A stretch of 64,000 bases of DNA from Hallella mizrahii (GTDB taxonomy: Bacteria; Bacteroidota; Bacteroidia; Bacteroidales; Bacteroidaceae): assembly GCF_009695775.1 (NCBI RefSeq), contig NZ_VUNG01000020.1, positions 1 through 64,000 on the forward strand, in the 5' to 3' direction. Of this stretch, positions 8,248 through 16,914 are shown piece by piece. Numbering within the stretch: the stretch's first letter is position 1; each line of letters opens with the position of its first letter. The translations under genes and the position numbers were made by a program. The notes beneath the pieces are model-generated. The model was given only the letters and a program-made list of their open reading frames with translations. It had not been told where the DNA came from and made no database searches.

Positions 8248-10872
8248 TCAAGGGAGGCTGCTTTCGTCCTCCTCGTCTTCCCGTTGGTAGTTGGCACTGC
8301 CGCCGTTGGCCATCCACCGCCGGTGACACTGCTCTGCAATGCTGAGCTTGCGGTTGCTGTCGGCATTCAGTTTCGGTGCCATGTCCTTCGCCCAGTCCAA
8401 AAGACTGTGACGGTAGTGGAGGAATTTCTCCACCATGACCAAATCGGTATAGATGCGGGCCAGCCGCGCCTCGATACCACGGGCTATCTCCAACCGGTCG
8501 CTCGCCCAGAGCAGGTGATGGACATCATCGGTGGTATCTTCGGCCACTTCCTTCGTCTTCGCATACTCCACCGTGACATTGCAGTTGGGATGGGCTCTCC
8601 GCAGCTCACTGATTTTCCGGTTGACAAGCCGGGCATTCTCCTCGTCAGACTTGTTGGGATCGAGGTTCATTGTCTCGGCCACGGACGTGTCGCTCCAGCT
8701 GCTCGTCAGGCTCCAGTCTATCTGAACAATGGCACGGTGCACCTTGATGCCGAGGAAGTACTTTGGTTTGCGGGCGATGGAAAGCGTGGCCTTGAAGGTC
8801 ACCTGGCCCTTGACATTGCCCACGGTGCCCTGCCGGACAAAGGTGTTGCCGGACCAGTTGCCAGCATCCTTCCAGTTGATATGATAGGCATCCTTCATGG
8901 CCTTCATCAGCTGTGGTATGCGGTTATAGTCATCGGTCTGTTCCTTTTCGCCCTCCTGGGATTCCGTGATGGCCTGGCGGGTGTCCTTGATGTCGTCGTC
9001 CACGCCGTCCAACTCCTTCTGCAATGCCTTGATGCGCTTTTCGTTGCTTTCATAAGTCGCACGGTATTGCTCATAGGCCGCACCCGTGGAAGCGGACATC
9101 TTGCGGAGCAGCTCGCTGTTTTCCTTGTTGAGTTGGTCCAACTGTGCCTGAAGGGTGGCAGCCTGCTGGCGGAGCCGGACGAGGCGCGCTTGTAGCTCGG
9201 TGGTCTCCACTCCGCTGTCGTCACTGCCGCTCAGTGTAGTACGCATGGCGCACTGCTTTGTATGGGCATCGACGGCTTTGCCGCATTCCTTACATTTATA
9301 GGTGGTGCTGCCTTTGCCCAACGTGCCGCCGTCGTGACAGGTGATGCTGAATGTCGCCGACGATGAACCGGCCAGCTTCCCGGCATCGGTTGTGGTGTAA
9401 TACCTGCGGTTGTCGTAACCGATGTAATAGGTATAGTTCGGCTCCTGAGGATGGGAGTCTATATAGTCCTTCAACTCGCCGGTACTGTTGATTTCCTGAT
9501 GGTCACCGTTGGCATTGTACTGTGCCAGCCGTGCCTTCATCTGTGCCATGAAGGTGTTCCAGTCCATACTGTAGCTGTCGAAGACCTCCTCATAGACTTC
9601 CTCCTTGATGTCCCATGACTTGCTGACCCGGATGTAATAGGCATAGGCCTTGGCATACTGCCCGCTCTTCCGCTTGCTCAGAATGAAAGCAGAGGGAGAA
9701 TAATACATGTTGTAATAATACTTTGAGCTACCGTTGTTGAGCTCGTTGACACGCTTGCGGCTCCATCCGGCATGGTTCTCGGAGTTGGACAGGATAGCCT
9801 CGTACTGTGCGCTGCTCGGAGTGAAGTTGGCATCCCTGGTATTGATGCGGTACCAGTGGTCGCCATAGATGATGGCATTGTTGTCGGTCGGCGGACGGTA
9901 ATCGCAGACGGTCTCCGAGCCCTGGTCACGGCGGTAGATATACACGCGCTGGGTATAGTGCCGTCCTACGGCCGCCTGACTGTAGTCGTCCAGCCATCCG
10001 GTGATGTTGTAGTCGCTGAGTTTGAACAGCTCGCTGACGCTGTTCATGCCCGTCAGCTTTTCAATAAACTGCCTGGTGGAGAGTTTTTTGAAGTCTCCGT
10101 ACAGGTTGCTCGCATTGTCTGCAAGGGTGATCACACTTGTGGCTTTCTCGAGAAACGTCCCTCCGAAACTCGTGCCCTGAAGCAACTGGGCAAGGCTGTT
10201 GCGGTAACCGGCATTGGCAAGGCCGACCCCTTTGTTGATGAGGTTATCCAGATCCGCCTTCAGATGGTCCTTGGTGAAACGGCCGCTGATGTCGCTGCCG
10301 ATATTCTCAAAGAGATTTTTCCAGTCGACACCCCCCAACTGGGTTATGTCGACGATGGCTTTCAGTTCATCGCTTAGCTCCAGGAAGGCTATATCCTTAA
10401 AACTCAGACTGCTGTTGGTGACGACACTCTCAAACTGCTGGCACAACGACTTCACGTCATCAGTCGTCTTCAACAGGTAGCTGCCCCAGTAGACGGCGGT
10501 AGACGGATCCTCCACCATCAGACGGGCACAGGTGACCGTCTTGGGGATGATGCGCTTCGAAACGATGTTGTAGATGCGCGTATAGTAATAGTTCTCCTTC
10601 TCATCGTTCCACAGGTTGAGGTCGGTCAGCGCCTTGCGCTCGAGATACTTCGAAGAGAAAATGCCGGAGCTGGCGACGCCTGCAGCCTGGTAGCTGTCGT
10701 AGATCTTCTGAAGGCTCTCATTATGCAACGCCTCGATGGCAGCTTCCGTCGCATACGCCTCAGTCATGCCCTCCATCGTCTTGTAGTCGATATTGATGCT
10801 GGCATACTGGGCCCTGACAGGGAGCACTGCCAAGGCGAGAAGGAGAATCTGTATGACGAACGTTGATTTCAT
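8248..10872 (-). CDS. Large exported protein of the tra operon, function unknown
   Basis: 874 aa with a signal peptide (ending VRAQ). The first 300 residues are helical. The middle is rich in Tyr, Ser and Asn with an aromatic repeat-like character. At about residues 523-544 there are four spaced cysteines (CKECGKAV near the centre) that could bind zinc. A strong coiled coil spans about residues 560-660 (LQARLVRLRQQAATLQAQLD and following). A mixed C-terminal domain ends DEEDESSLP. It occupies the place of the much shorter TraH of CTnDOT, between traG and the TraI-like gene. It may be a surface or mating-pair component, but I do not recognise the family. Confidence 0.8.
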   Translation of the reverse strand: MKSTFVIQILLLALAVLPVRAQYASINIDYKTMEGMTEAYATEAAIEALHNESLQKIYDSYQAAGVASSGIFSSKYLERKALTDLNLWNDEKENYYYTRIYNIVSKRIIPKTVTCARLMVEDPSTAVYWGSYLLKTTDDVKSLCQQFESVVTNSSLSFKDIAFLELSDELKAIVDITQLGGVDWKNLFENIGSDISGRFTKDHLKADLDNLINKGVGLANAGYRNSLAQLLQGTSFGGTFLEKATSVITLADNASNLYGDFKKLSTRQFIEKLTGMNSVSELFKLSDYNITGWLDDYSQAAVGRHYTQRVYIYRRDQGSETVCDYRPPTDNNAIIYGDHWYRINTRDANFTPSSAQYEAILSNSENHAGWSRKRVNELNNGSSKYYYNMYYSPSAFILSKRKSGQYAKAYAYYIRVSKSWDIKEEVYEEVFDSYSMDWNTFMAQMKARLAQYNANGDHQEINSTGELKDYIDSHPQEPNYTYYIGYDNRRYYTTTDAGKLAGSSSATFSITCHDGGTLGKGSTTYKCKECGKAVDAHTKQCAMRTTLSGSDDSGVETTELQARLVRLRQQAATLQAQLDQLNKENSELLRKMSASTGAAYEQYRATYESNEKRIKALQKELDGVDDDIKDTRQAITESQEGEKEQTDDYNRIPQLMKAMKDAYHINWKDAGNWSGNTFVRQGTVGNVKGQVTFKATLSIARKPKYFLGIKVHRAIVQIDWSLTSSWSDTSVAETMNLDPNKSDEENARLVNRKISELRRAHPNCNVTVEYAKTKEVAEDTTDDVHHLLWASDRLEIARGIEARLARIYTDLVMVEKFLHYRHSLLDWAKDMAPKLNADSNRKLSIAEQCHRRWMANGGSANYQREDEEDESSLP

Positions 10873-10913
10873 CGTAATGGGGTTATTTTCATCGTAATGG
10901 GGTTATAGGAATT

Positions 10914-13619
10914 TTACGTTTTCTTCTGAAGATGGAGCACCCTGCCGGCCTTGTTGACCTTTTGGGCAAACTCCAGTGACTTGCTGATGCCGGAAAGTGC
11001 CCAGTCGCGGCAATAAGCTTCTATAGCCTGCTGATGACTGCATCCGAGCTCCGACTTGTAGAGTTTCAGGGCTTCTTTCTCGGCGCGCTCCGTGGTGTAG
11101 GTCATATAACACTCCCGTGGCTCCTCTACGCCATAGACCTCGCTGACGAGGCCACGGCGGATGAAAACCTCGCGGAAGAAGCTGCGGCCTTCGGTGTTCT
11201 CCAACCGATTGATGGTGAATATCTTGCGGCACTCCACATCGGTGAGTCCCAGGATGGCCTTGATGTCGTCGAAACGCTCCTTGAACTTGCCTTGGTCAAG
11301 AAGGATCGTGACATCGGAGTTGTTGATGATGGCTTCCTTGACGATCGGACTGCCGATGATGTCCTGAAGCTCCTGGGTGACAACGCCCACCATGGCCCAG
11401 AATTTTCGGGCTGTCTTATAGAGATACTGGATATACTCCGCCATCATGGGAGAGGCGACGGCTTTCCATGCCTCCTCGATGACAAGGACCTTGCGGTTTT
11501 TCTTGATGCGCATCTTCTGAATGAAGACGTCCATGATGATCAGCGTGACCAGTGGGAACAGCGTCTTGTTGTCCTTGATGGTGTCAATCTCAAAGACGAT
11601 GAAGGTCTCGTCGAACAGTGAGGAGTCGATGTTTTCGTTCAGCGTACGCTCGTAGGTGCCGCCACGGTAGAACTCAGAGAGAGAGTAGTTATAGGAGGAG
11701 ATGTCGATGCCGGTGATGCGGTTCTCGTTGCATATATACGGGAGGCGCGCCGTACTGTACTCGAAGAAACTGTTGAAGGACAGTTCGCTGACAACCAGCG
11801 CGCGACGGCGGTCCTCCATCTCCGCTATTCTCTTGTTGATGCGGTTCTCCACATCCTCGTTGGTGTCTGTAGGCTTGCCCTCCGTGGCTGTCTCTATGAG
11901 CAGCTTCTTGTGGAGCGCGTCCCGCTGCGACTTGCTGTAACCCTTGAAGCCGTTGAAATAGACCTCGTAGTATTCCTTGATCACCTGCTCGATAAGCAGT
12001 TCCTCTATCTTGCTGGGGACAGCGGAATAGCCTTTCCATATGAGCATGACAAGGTTTTTAAGAAAGTCCATTTTCTCCACGTTCAGCTCCTCACGCTGGA
12101 TGCGGAAGGGATTCATGGTGATGGGATGCTCCTCTGTATAGCTGATGTACTTGCCGCCTGCATACTCACACAGCCCCTCGTAGGAGTTGCCGGTATCGAC
12201 CATGACAACATCCGTCCCCTGCTCCCACAACTGCCGGATGACGCTGTTCATATGAAAGGACTTGCCGCTGCCGCTGGGTCCGAGGCAAAAGAAATTACTG
12301 TTGTCCGTGAGCTTCCTGGCACCTTCCTTGCCGGAGATGTCGATGGCCACTGGAACACCCTGCCGGTCCGTGTAATAGACCTTCAGCGGCGTGTCCTCAC
12401 TCTTGGGAAGACGCTCCTTATACATCAGACAGCTGGCGGCATCGCTGAGGGTCAGGAAGCGGTCGTAGTCCTTGTTGAGCGAATAACAGTTGCCGGGGAA
12501 CGAGCCCACAAAGAGCTCCAGCTGGTTGTAGGCGCGCTGGCTGATCTGTACGCCGATACGCCCGAAGGCGTTCTCCAGATGATTCGTGCAGCGTTGCAGA
12601 TCGGCATCGGCGGCCACGGTAACAACGAGGTTGAAATGGCAATAGACCAGCTGCTTGTTCTCGCGGGCTATCAGCTCCTCCACTTTCTTGATGTCCTCGA
12701 CGGCTATCTGATTGCTGGGATTGGGAAGTGAGGCATGGCGGTTCTTTTTCTTGGCCAGCCGGCTCATCTCCTGCTTCTGACTTGGCAGGAAGACGACCTG
12801 GTTATAGACGACACTCAGCACGCCCGGGATGCTGTCAACCATCGTCATCAGGTCAACGGGCATGGTGATGTTGTTGACCTCTATATTGGTGTAAGGACGG
12901 ATGAGCGTCGGAAGGACGATGTTGTCAACGTCCACGAGACTGTACATCTTGAATTTGCGCCCTCCAAGTCCGATGTGGTCGTCAGTGACCTGGAAGTTGC
13001 TCATCGACACATGCCCGTCAGTAAAATGCTGGGCAAGGTACTGGTCAGCATAATGGCGCACCTCGTCAGCGGAGAGGAAACGGGAGGAGATGCCACGGTC
13101 GCGGAGCTGGTCACGGACCTTGCCGACCTTGACAAGGAAATCCTTCCACTTGCGGCCGTCGTAGCTGAAAAGCCGCTCTTTCCGGTTCTCCTGCGTGATG
13201 GTCAGAAAAGTGGTGCAGTCGGTGTACTCACGTCCCTTGAAATAGCGGAAGTAGCTATCAGAGAGATACTCACGCTTGCCGTTGTCCTCTCCCCGGTATC
13301 TTTTACGGGTGAAGACATCCTGCTTATGGATGGCATAACCCTCTCCAAGGGTGGCCATCAGAGAGGTCAGAACATTGGCGTAGGCATTGTACTCGGCGGT
13401 GTCGGCACAGTGCTTCTGTACGGGGTTGCGCATGGAAAGGACAGCGGACAGCTCACCGGTCTTGGTATAGAGCACGCCCATTCCCTCTATGTCCTCAATG
13501 GAGAAGTAAATCTCCTTGAAGATCTTGGCGCGCTTGCTGCCCGTACCGAAGCAATAAACAGACACTGACATGCCCAGACAGACGGCCACGAAGAAGATTA
13601 TAACGTATAATGTCATCAC
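10914..13619 (-). CDS. traG: VirB4-type conjugation ATPase TraG
   Basis: 901 aa, the expected size for TraG of Bacteroides conjugative transposons. One or two hydrophobic segments at the N-terminus anchor it to the inner membrane. The ATPase domain has Walker A GPSGSGKS near residues 447-454, a Walker B region KVLVIEEAWKAVASPMM, and the downstream motif GVVTQELQDIIGSPIVKEAI. It powers channel assembly and pilin extraction. It follows the TraF gene after a 118-nt gap that holds a hairpin (13654-13690). Confidence 0.95.
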   Translation of the reverse strand: MMTLYVIIFFVAVCLGMSVSVYCFGTGSKRAKIFKEIYFSIEDIEGMGVLYTKTGELSAVLSMRNPVQKHCADTAEYNAYANVLTSLMATLGEGYAIHKQDVFTRKRYRGEDNGKREYLSDSYFRYFKGREYTDCTTFLTITQENRKERLFSYDGRKWKDFLVKVGKVRDQLRDRGISSRFLSADEVRHYADQYLAQHFTDGHVSMSNFQVTDDHIGLGGRKFKMYSLVDVDNIVLPTLIRPYTNIEVNNITMPVDLMTMVDSIPGVLSVVYNQVVFLPSQKQEMSRLAKKKNRHASLPNPSNQIAVEDIKKVEELIARENKQLVYCHFNLVVTVAADADLQRCTNHLENAFGRIGVQISQRAYNQLELFVGSFPGNCYSLNKDYDRFLTLSDAASCLMYKERLPKSEDTPLKVYYTDRQGVPVAIDISGKEGARKLTDNSNFFCLGPSGSGKSFHMNSVIRQLWEQGTDVVMVDTGNSYEGLCEYAGGKYISYTEEHPITMNPFRIQREELNVEKMDFLKNLVMLIWKGYSAVPSKIEELLIEQVIKEYYEVYFNGFKGYSKSQRDALHKKLLIETATEGKPTDTNEDVENRINKRIAEMEDRRRALVVSELSFNSFFEYSTARLPYICNENRITGIDISSYNYSLSEFYRGGTYERTLNENIDSSLFDETFIVFEIDTIKDNKTLFPLVTLIIMDVFIQKMRIKKNRKVLVIEEAWKAVASPMMAEYIQYLYKTARKFWAMVGVVTQELQDIIGSPIVKEAIINNSDVTILLDQGKFKERFDDIKAILGLTDVECRKIFTINRLENTEGRSFFREVFIRRGLVSEVYGVEEPRECYMTYTTERAEKEALKLYKSELGCSHQQAIEAYCRDWALSGISKSLEFAQKVNKAGRVLHLQKKT

Positions 13620-13653
13620 TTTTTCTTTAAGTTCTCAATGATGTTTGCAGACA

Positions 13654-13690
13654 GGGGCAGGCACCGAATATGACCGTCCGTGCCCGCCCC
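13654..13690 (-). promoter_or_regulatory. Hairpin between traF and traG
   Basis: GGGGCAGGCAC at 13654-13664 pairs with GTGCCCGCCCC at 13680-13690 with one mismatch, around a 15-nt loop. It lies within the tra transcript between the DUF4133 gene and traG. No U-run follows on the minus strand, so it is more likely an mRNA processing or stability element, or a weak attenuator, than a full terminator. Confidence 0.5.
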
Positions 13691-13737
13691 ATTTCATTCA
13701 ACAGTGTTGCAGTTCCAGCATCATGCAATCTTTGTGA

Positions 13738-14034
13738 TTACAGGCGCTCACGGCAGGCAAATACATACAGCCCCCTGCCGATTTTCTTTGAGTAAAGGCC
13801 CTTGCGCTGCTTGACCAGTATAAGGGCAATGCCGACAGTGATGGTCACAGCGGCAAAGACCAGAGCCAGCAGAAAACCCAAAAGAGCATAGACCAGCATG
13901 AAGCCTAAGATGGCGACAGCGGCAGTAATGCCTGCCCAGGTGATATACCGGCCTTGCAGTCCCATGAACTCCAGCGGCCGCTGGAGTCCCTTGAACATCT
14001 GACATTCCATCTGTGAGTCACTCATCTGTGTCAT
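13738..14034 (-). CDS. traF: TraF-like membrane protein (DUF4133)
   Basis: 98 aa. Two adjacent membrane helices (about residues 32-75) follow the head FKGLQRPLEFMGLQGRYITW, and the tail VKQRKGLYSKKIGRGLYVFA is basic. This is the usual form of DUF4133/TraF, which has a VirB3-like place just before the VirB4-type ATPase. It starts 11 nt after the DUF4134 gene. Confidence 0.9.
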   Translation of the reverse strand: MTQMSDSQMECQMFKGLQRPLEFMGLQGRYITWAGITAAVAILGFMLVYALLGFLLALVFAAVTITVGIALILVKQRKGLYSKKIGRGLYVFACRERL

Positions 14035-14045
14035 AGCCCGTAGGA

Positions 14046-14444
14046 TCAGCCTCCGATACCGAAGAAGAGAGGAAGGGCATTGGCTGCCGCAATGAGGAAG
14101 ATGCAGGCTCCGACAATCATCATGATCTTCTTCTTGACATCCTGCTCCTCATTGTTCATCGCGATATAGACGGAGATGGCTCCGACAATGGCGACGACAC
14201 CGGCAAGGGCGTAACAGAGATTGACGACGTAGGGCACGTACTTCACGAGCTCCGTGGCAACCTCTTCAAGGGCGTTGGTACCCGCGTCATAGCCAGTACC
14301 GGCAAGCGTCTGTGCCAGAGCCTGCATGGAGGTGCCGAACAGGGCAGCGACGGCAATGATGAATGCCTTTGCCTTGTCGCAGACGAAAGAGGCAGCTGCC
14401 TTCACTTTGGAAACGACTTTGCTAATAATTTTTTTCATTGGCAA
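14046..14444 (-). CDS. traE: TraE-like pilin-type protein (DUF4134), copy 2
   Basis: 132 aa. A cleavable signal region (ending MQALAQ) is followed by a short soluble part and two membrane helices separated by a small charged loop (YIAMNNEEQDVKKKIMMIVG). The C-terminal GACIFLIAAANALPLFFG is typical of DUF4134, the VirB2-like family of these elements. It is a paralogue of the adjacent gene at 14502-14876. Confidence 0.85.
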   Translation of the reverse strand: MPMKKIISKVVSKVKAAASFVCDKAKAFIIAVAALFGTSMQALAQTLAGTGYDAGTNALEEVATELVKYVPYVVNLCYALAGVVAIVGAISVYIAMNNEEQDVKKKIMMIVGACIFLIAAANALPLFFGIGG

Positions 14445-14501
14445 TTAAAATTAAGTTGTACATTGGTGAATGGTTTTCCTATTTTGTCGCGCGTAAATAG
14501 T

Positions 14502-14876
14502 CTAAAAGATAAAGTTCATGTCCTGGTAGCCATAAAGGGCGGGCATGACGATGGAGGCTCCGATGATGAAGAGGATGCCGCCAAAGAGCATCATCAGACT
14601 CTTGGTGATGTCCCCCTCATGGTAGTTCATCTTGATGCAGATCTGCAAGGCGGAGATGATGACCATGATGCTTGCCACCGCATAGAGTATCTCGACGGTA
14701 TAAATCATCATGGTACCGACGAAGGCCGTGGCCTCGGCAAGGCCGTCGGCTCCCCAGGAATAGTCTACCGATCCGCAACGGGCATGGGAGGCTCTGAAGA
14801 TGCCGAGCATGGCGGCCAGAATCATATACCGCCGGCTATTGGGGTCAACACTGCGTGTATTCATCTCTTTTGTCAA
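14502..14876 (-). CDS. TraE-like pilin-type protein (DUF4134), copy 1
   Basis: 124 aa (or 120 aa from the second ATG at 14864). It shares with the next gene a G-x-D-A/G-L-x-E-A/V-A-T segment, two helices, a loop YIKMN/ICIKMN-like and a final helix with GASIVMPALYG. Two VirB2-like genes in tandem therefore precede TraF. The first 32 nt overlap the 3' end of the TraD-like gene, which suggests coupled translation. Confidence 0.8.
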   Translation of the reverse strand: MTKEMNTRSVDPNSRRYMILAAMLGIFRASHARCGSVDYSWGADGLAEATAFVGTMMIYTVEILYAVASIMVIISALQICIKMNYHEGDITKSLMMLFGGILFIIGASIVMPALYGYQDMNFIF

Positions 14877-15555
14877 TATTCAAAGATTCTGCATTGTTTC
14901 GTATAATGTTGCTGAGATCCTTTGATTTGAAAAGGTTGCCCAGGATGGTGTTCTTCTTCATGTTCTTGTTGATACCTTCTAATCTTTGTGCGATTTCGTC
15001 ATTGGCGGAAGTGCCGACACAGCTCCTGACTTCGTATTGCGGCTCAACCAACTCCTGATTAAACACTTCCGCCTCGACGAAAGGGCGTGCTTCCTGCTCC
15101 GGCTTCTGACCATCGATGAATCCGACAGACGGGATGAGGACCTCGCTATTGTCCGGTGCCGAGGACTTCTCTTGGGGTGCTGACTCCGAATGAGCTTCCT
15201 GAGACTCGTTGCTTCCAGCTGGACGGTTGTCTGCCCCGGTGCTTTCTGGCGCATCAGATGCCGGTAGCAATTCTTCCTCGGCTTTAGCCGTGATATCCGC
15301 CTCGTCGGCCTCAGTGATTTGCTCTTGTTCCGGTGAGGATGATGTGCCGGTGATGTCGAAACCTCCGGTCTCCGCATTCTCGGTGACTGTCCTCGGCCGG
15401 ACAACGGCACTGTCATCCTCGTCCTCAATAGGTATGTTCTCCGTAGAGCCACTGTCTTTCCTGGACTTGGCGTGCAATTCCATGTAGATGGCGGCTGAGA
15501 AATACAGAATCTCAGCGATGGTGAGAACGATGGCAAAAATTATAAATGGACTCAT
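14845..15555 (-). CDS. TraD-like anchored protein with long acidic tail
   Basis: About 236 aa from the ATG at 15555 (MSPFIIFAIVLTIAEILYF). The upstream open frame is not preceded by promoter-like sequence and is less likely to be translated. One N-terminal membrane helix is followed by a low-complexity E/S/A/P-rich region (residues about 30-160) and a short basic C-terminus. Position and build resemble TraD-type (DUF4122-like) proteins of Bacteroides elements, but the disordered body gives little to match. A -7 box lies at 15597-15604. Confidence 0.7.
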   Translation of the reverse strand: MSPFIIFAIVLTIAEILYFSAAIYMELHAKSRKDSGSTENIPIEDEDDSAVVRPRTVTENAETGGFDITGTSSSPEQEQITEADEADITAKAEEELLPASDAPESTGADNRPAGSNESQEAHSESAPQEKSSAPDNSEVLIPSVGFIDGQKPEQEARPFVEAEVFNQELVEPQYEVRSCVGTSANDEIAQRLEGINKNMKKNTILGNLFKSKDLSNIIRNNAESLNIDKRDEYTQC

Positions 15556-15596
15556 AGTCGCGTCTTTTTGTGATGAACATGATTTTATTTCCACCA

Positions 15597-15604
15597 CAAA
15601 AATA
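15597..15604 (-). promoter_or_regulatory. -7 box for the TraD-to-coupling-protein operon
   Basis: TATTTTTG on the minus strand fits the Bacteroidales -7 consensus TAnnTTTG and lies 42 nt before the ATG at 15555. No good -33 TTTG is seen at the usual distance. The 180-nt gap upstream also holds two 7-bp inverted repeats (CTATTGT/ACAATAG around 15635-15656 and GGTTC/GAACC around 15674-15702), which may be protein-binding or RNA elements. Confidence 0.45.
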
Positions 15605-15725
15605 GCACGTTTCTATAGTATAGACTGGAAAAGCTATTGTCAAACAGCACAATAGAGGCTTAAATTGAAGAATTGGTTCGATGAAAAAATAGTGATAGAA
15701 CCAACATTACGGAATAAGACAGCAA

Positions 15726-15758
15726 GAGCGGCAAGCTGCTGAATGACACTTGCCGCTC
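15726..15758 (-). terminator. Perfect 10-bp stem after the parA-parB-like genes
   Basis: GAGCGGCAAG at 15726-15735 pairs perfectly with CTTGCCGCTC at 15749-15758 around a 13-nt loop. It lies 24 nt past the stop of the ParB-like gene and before the -7 box of the tra operon. This suggests it separates the replication/partition operon from the channel operon. The U-run is weak (TTGCTGTCTTATT), so readthrough is possible. Confidence 0.55.
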
Positions 15759-15781
15759 CTGCTCAATTAAGGACAATGAGT

Positions 15782-16126
15782 TCAGAACAAATCGATGGCT
15801 TTCCGCTTCGAATTCTCTTCGATGACCCCGTGTTTCCGCTCATAGCCGTCAATGGCCTTGATGAAGGCTGCTTCAACGACATCCTTGATTTGAAGTCCTT
15901 CGCGTGTGGCGATGGTGCGGATCTTCTTCAGGACACCGGAATCGACAATTGTGCAGAACCTCTCCTGGTTGCGAGCCTGCTCCAACGATTTTTGCCGGAG
16001 TCTGTCTTTACCCGCCGTGTGCTTGTTCCCCTTCCCGGGAACCTGTTTATCGGGGGTGTTCTCCTGTATGCTGTCAGTGTTTCCCGTCAGCCCCGTAAAC
16101 AGGGCATCCAGATCGTTATTTTTCAT
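15782..16126 (-). CDS. Ribbon-helix-helix-like partner of ParA (DUF3408/ParB-like)
   Basis: 114 aa. A basic, probably disordered N-terminal half leads to a short C-terminal domain FCTIVDSGVLKKIRTIATR followed by GLQIKDVVEAAFIKAIDGYE. This has the beta-helix-helix pattern of RHH DNA-binding proteins. Its ATG overlaps the parA stop by 4 nt. In Bacteroidales mobile elements a small protein of this kind commonly follows ParA and may act as the centromere-binding partner. Assigned by pattern and coupling. Confidence 0.7.
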   Translation of the reverse strand: MKNNDLDALFTGLTGNTDSIQENTPDKQVPGKGNKHTAGKDRLRQKSLEQARNQERFCTIVDSGVLKKIRTIATREGLQIKDVVEAAFIKAIDGYERKHGVIEENSKRKAIDLF

Positions 16127-16902
16127 ACTGCCACCTCCTTTCCACGGTTCATGCGTTCTATGAATTCCTCGGCAAGAGCCGTATAGTCCTTGGCTCCATT
16201 GCTGCCGGAAGCATAGTCAAGGATGTTGCGGTTCTGCAACGGTGCTTCTGCAAGTCGCACGTTCTTGCGGATCTTACTTCGGTAGACAACATCTCCTTCC
16301 CACACTCTGAGCCGTTCCTCTATGCCGCGGGAAAGCTTGCTGTTCTCCCAGCGCGTGATGACAATGCCTGAGATATGGGCTTGGGGATTGAGCTTCTGTC
16401 GTACCATGCTGATGAAGTCGCTCATCATCGTCAGTCCTTTGAAAGGAAGGACTTCGGAGATCAGAGGGATGAGAACATCCGTTGACGCAGTGATGGCATT
16501 CAATGTGACAAGTCCCAAAGACGGCGGACAGTCCAGGAGCACAAAGTCATAGTTGTCTTCAACTTTGGCTTTGGATAGAAGACCAGCCAGAATGTGCTCG
16601 CGCGCTATGGCGGTTGAAAGCTCCACATCCGCCATGGCCAGCGTCAGGGAGGCGGGTACAAGATGAAGGCGGTTGTTCACAGATACTATTGGCAAACAGT
16701 CTGTCTTGCCTGTCAATGCCTCATAGATAGAGGGACCGTCTATAGAGGCGACCAAGGAAGCCGTAAGATTGGCCTGTGCATCCAGGTCTACAAGCAGGAC
16801 ACGATGCCCCTTCACCGACAGGATGCTGCCAAGATTGGCGACAGTGGTCGTTTTGCCGACACCACCCTTATGGTTGGCTACGGCTATGATTTTTGTTTTC
16901 AT
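16123..16902 (-). CDS. parA: ParA/Soj-type partition ATPase
   Basis: 259 aa, full length. The deviant Walker A motif KGGVGKTTTVANLG is at residues about 12-25. The Walker A' LLVDLDAQANLT and the LLDCPPSLGLVTLNAI motif (Walker B) follow. This is the cytosolic ATPase that forms gradients on DNA to segregate plasmids or to stabilise mobile elements. In Bacteroides elements the equivalent gene at the head of the tra region is often called traA. It is 12 nt from the upstream MutS-I-like gene and overlaps the ParB-like gene. Confidence 0.95.
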   Translation of the reverse strand: MKTKIIAVANHKGGVGKTTTVANLGSILSVKGHRVLLVDLDAQANLTASLVASIDGPSIYEALTGKTDCLPIVSVNNRLHLVPASLTLAMADVELSTAIAREHILAGLLSKAKVEDNYDFVLLDCPPSLGLVTLNAITASTDVLIPLISEVLPFKGLTMMSDFISMVRQKLNPQAHISGIVITRWENSKLSRGIEERLRVWEGDVVYRSKIRKNVRLAEAPLQNRNILDYASGSNGAKDYTALAEEFIERMNRGKEVAV

Positions 16903-16914
16903 CTATTCAGTCTT

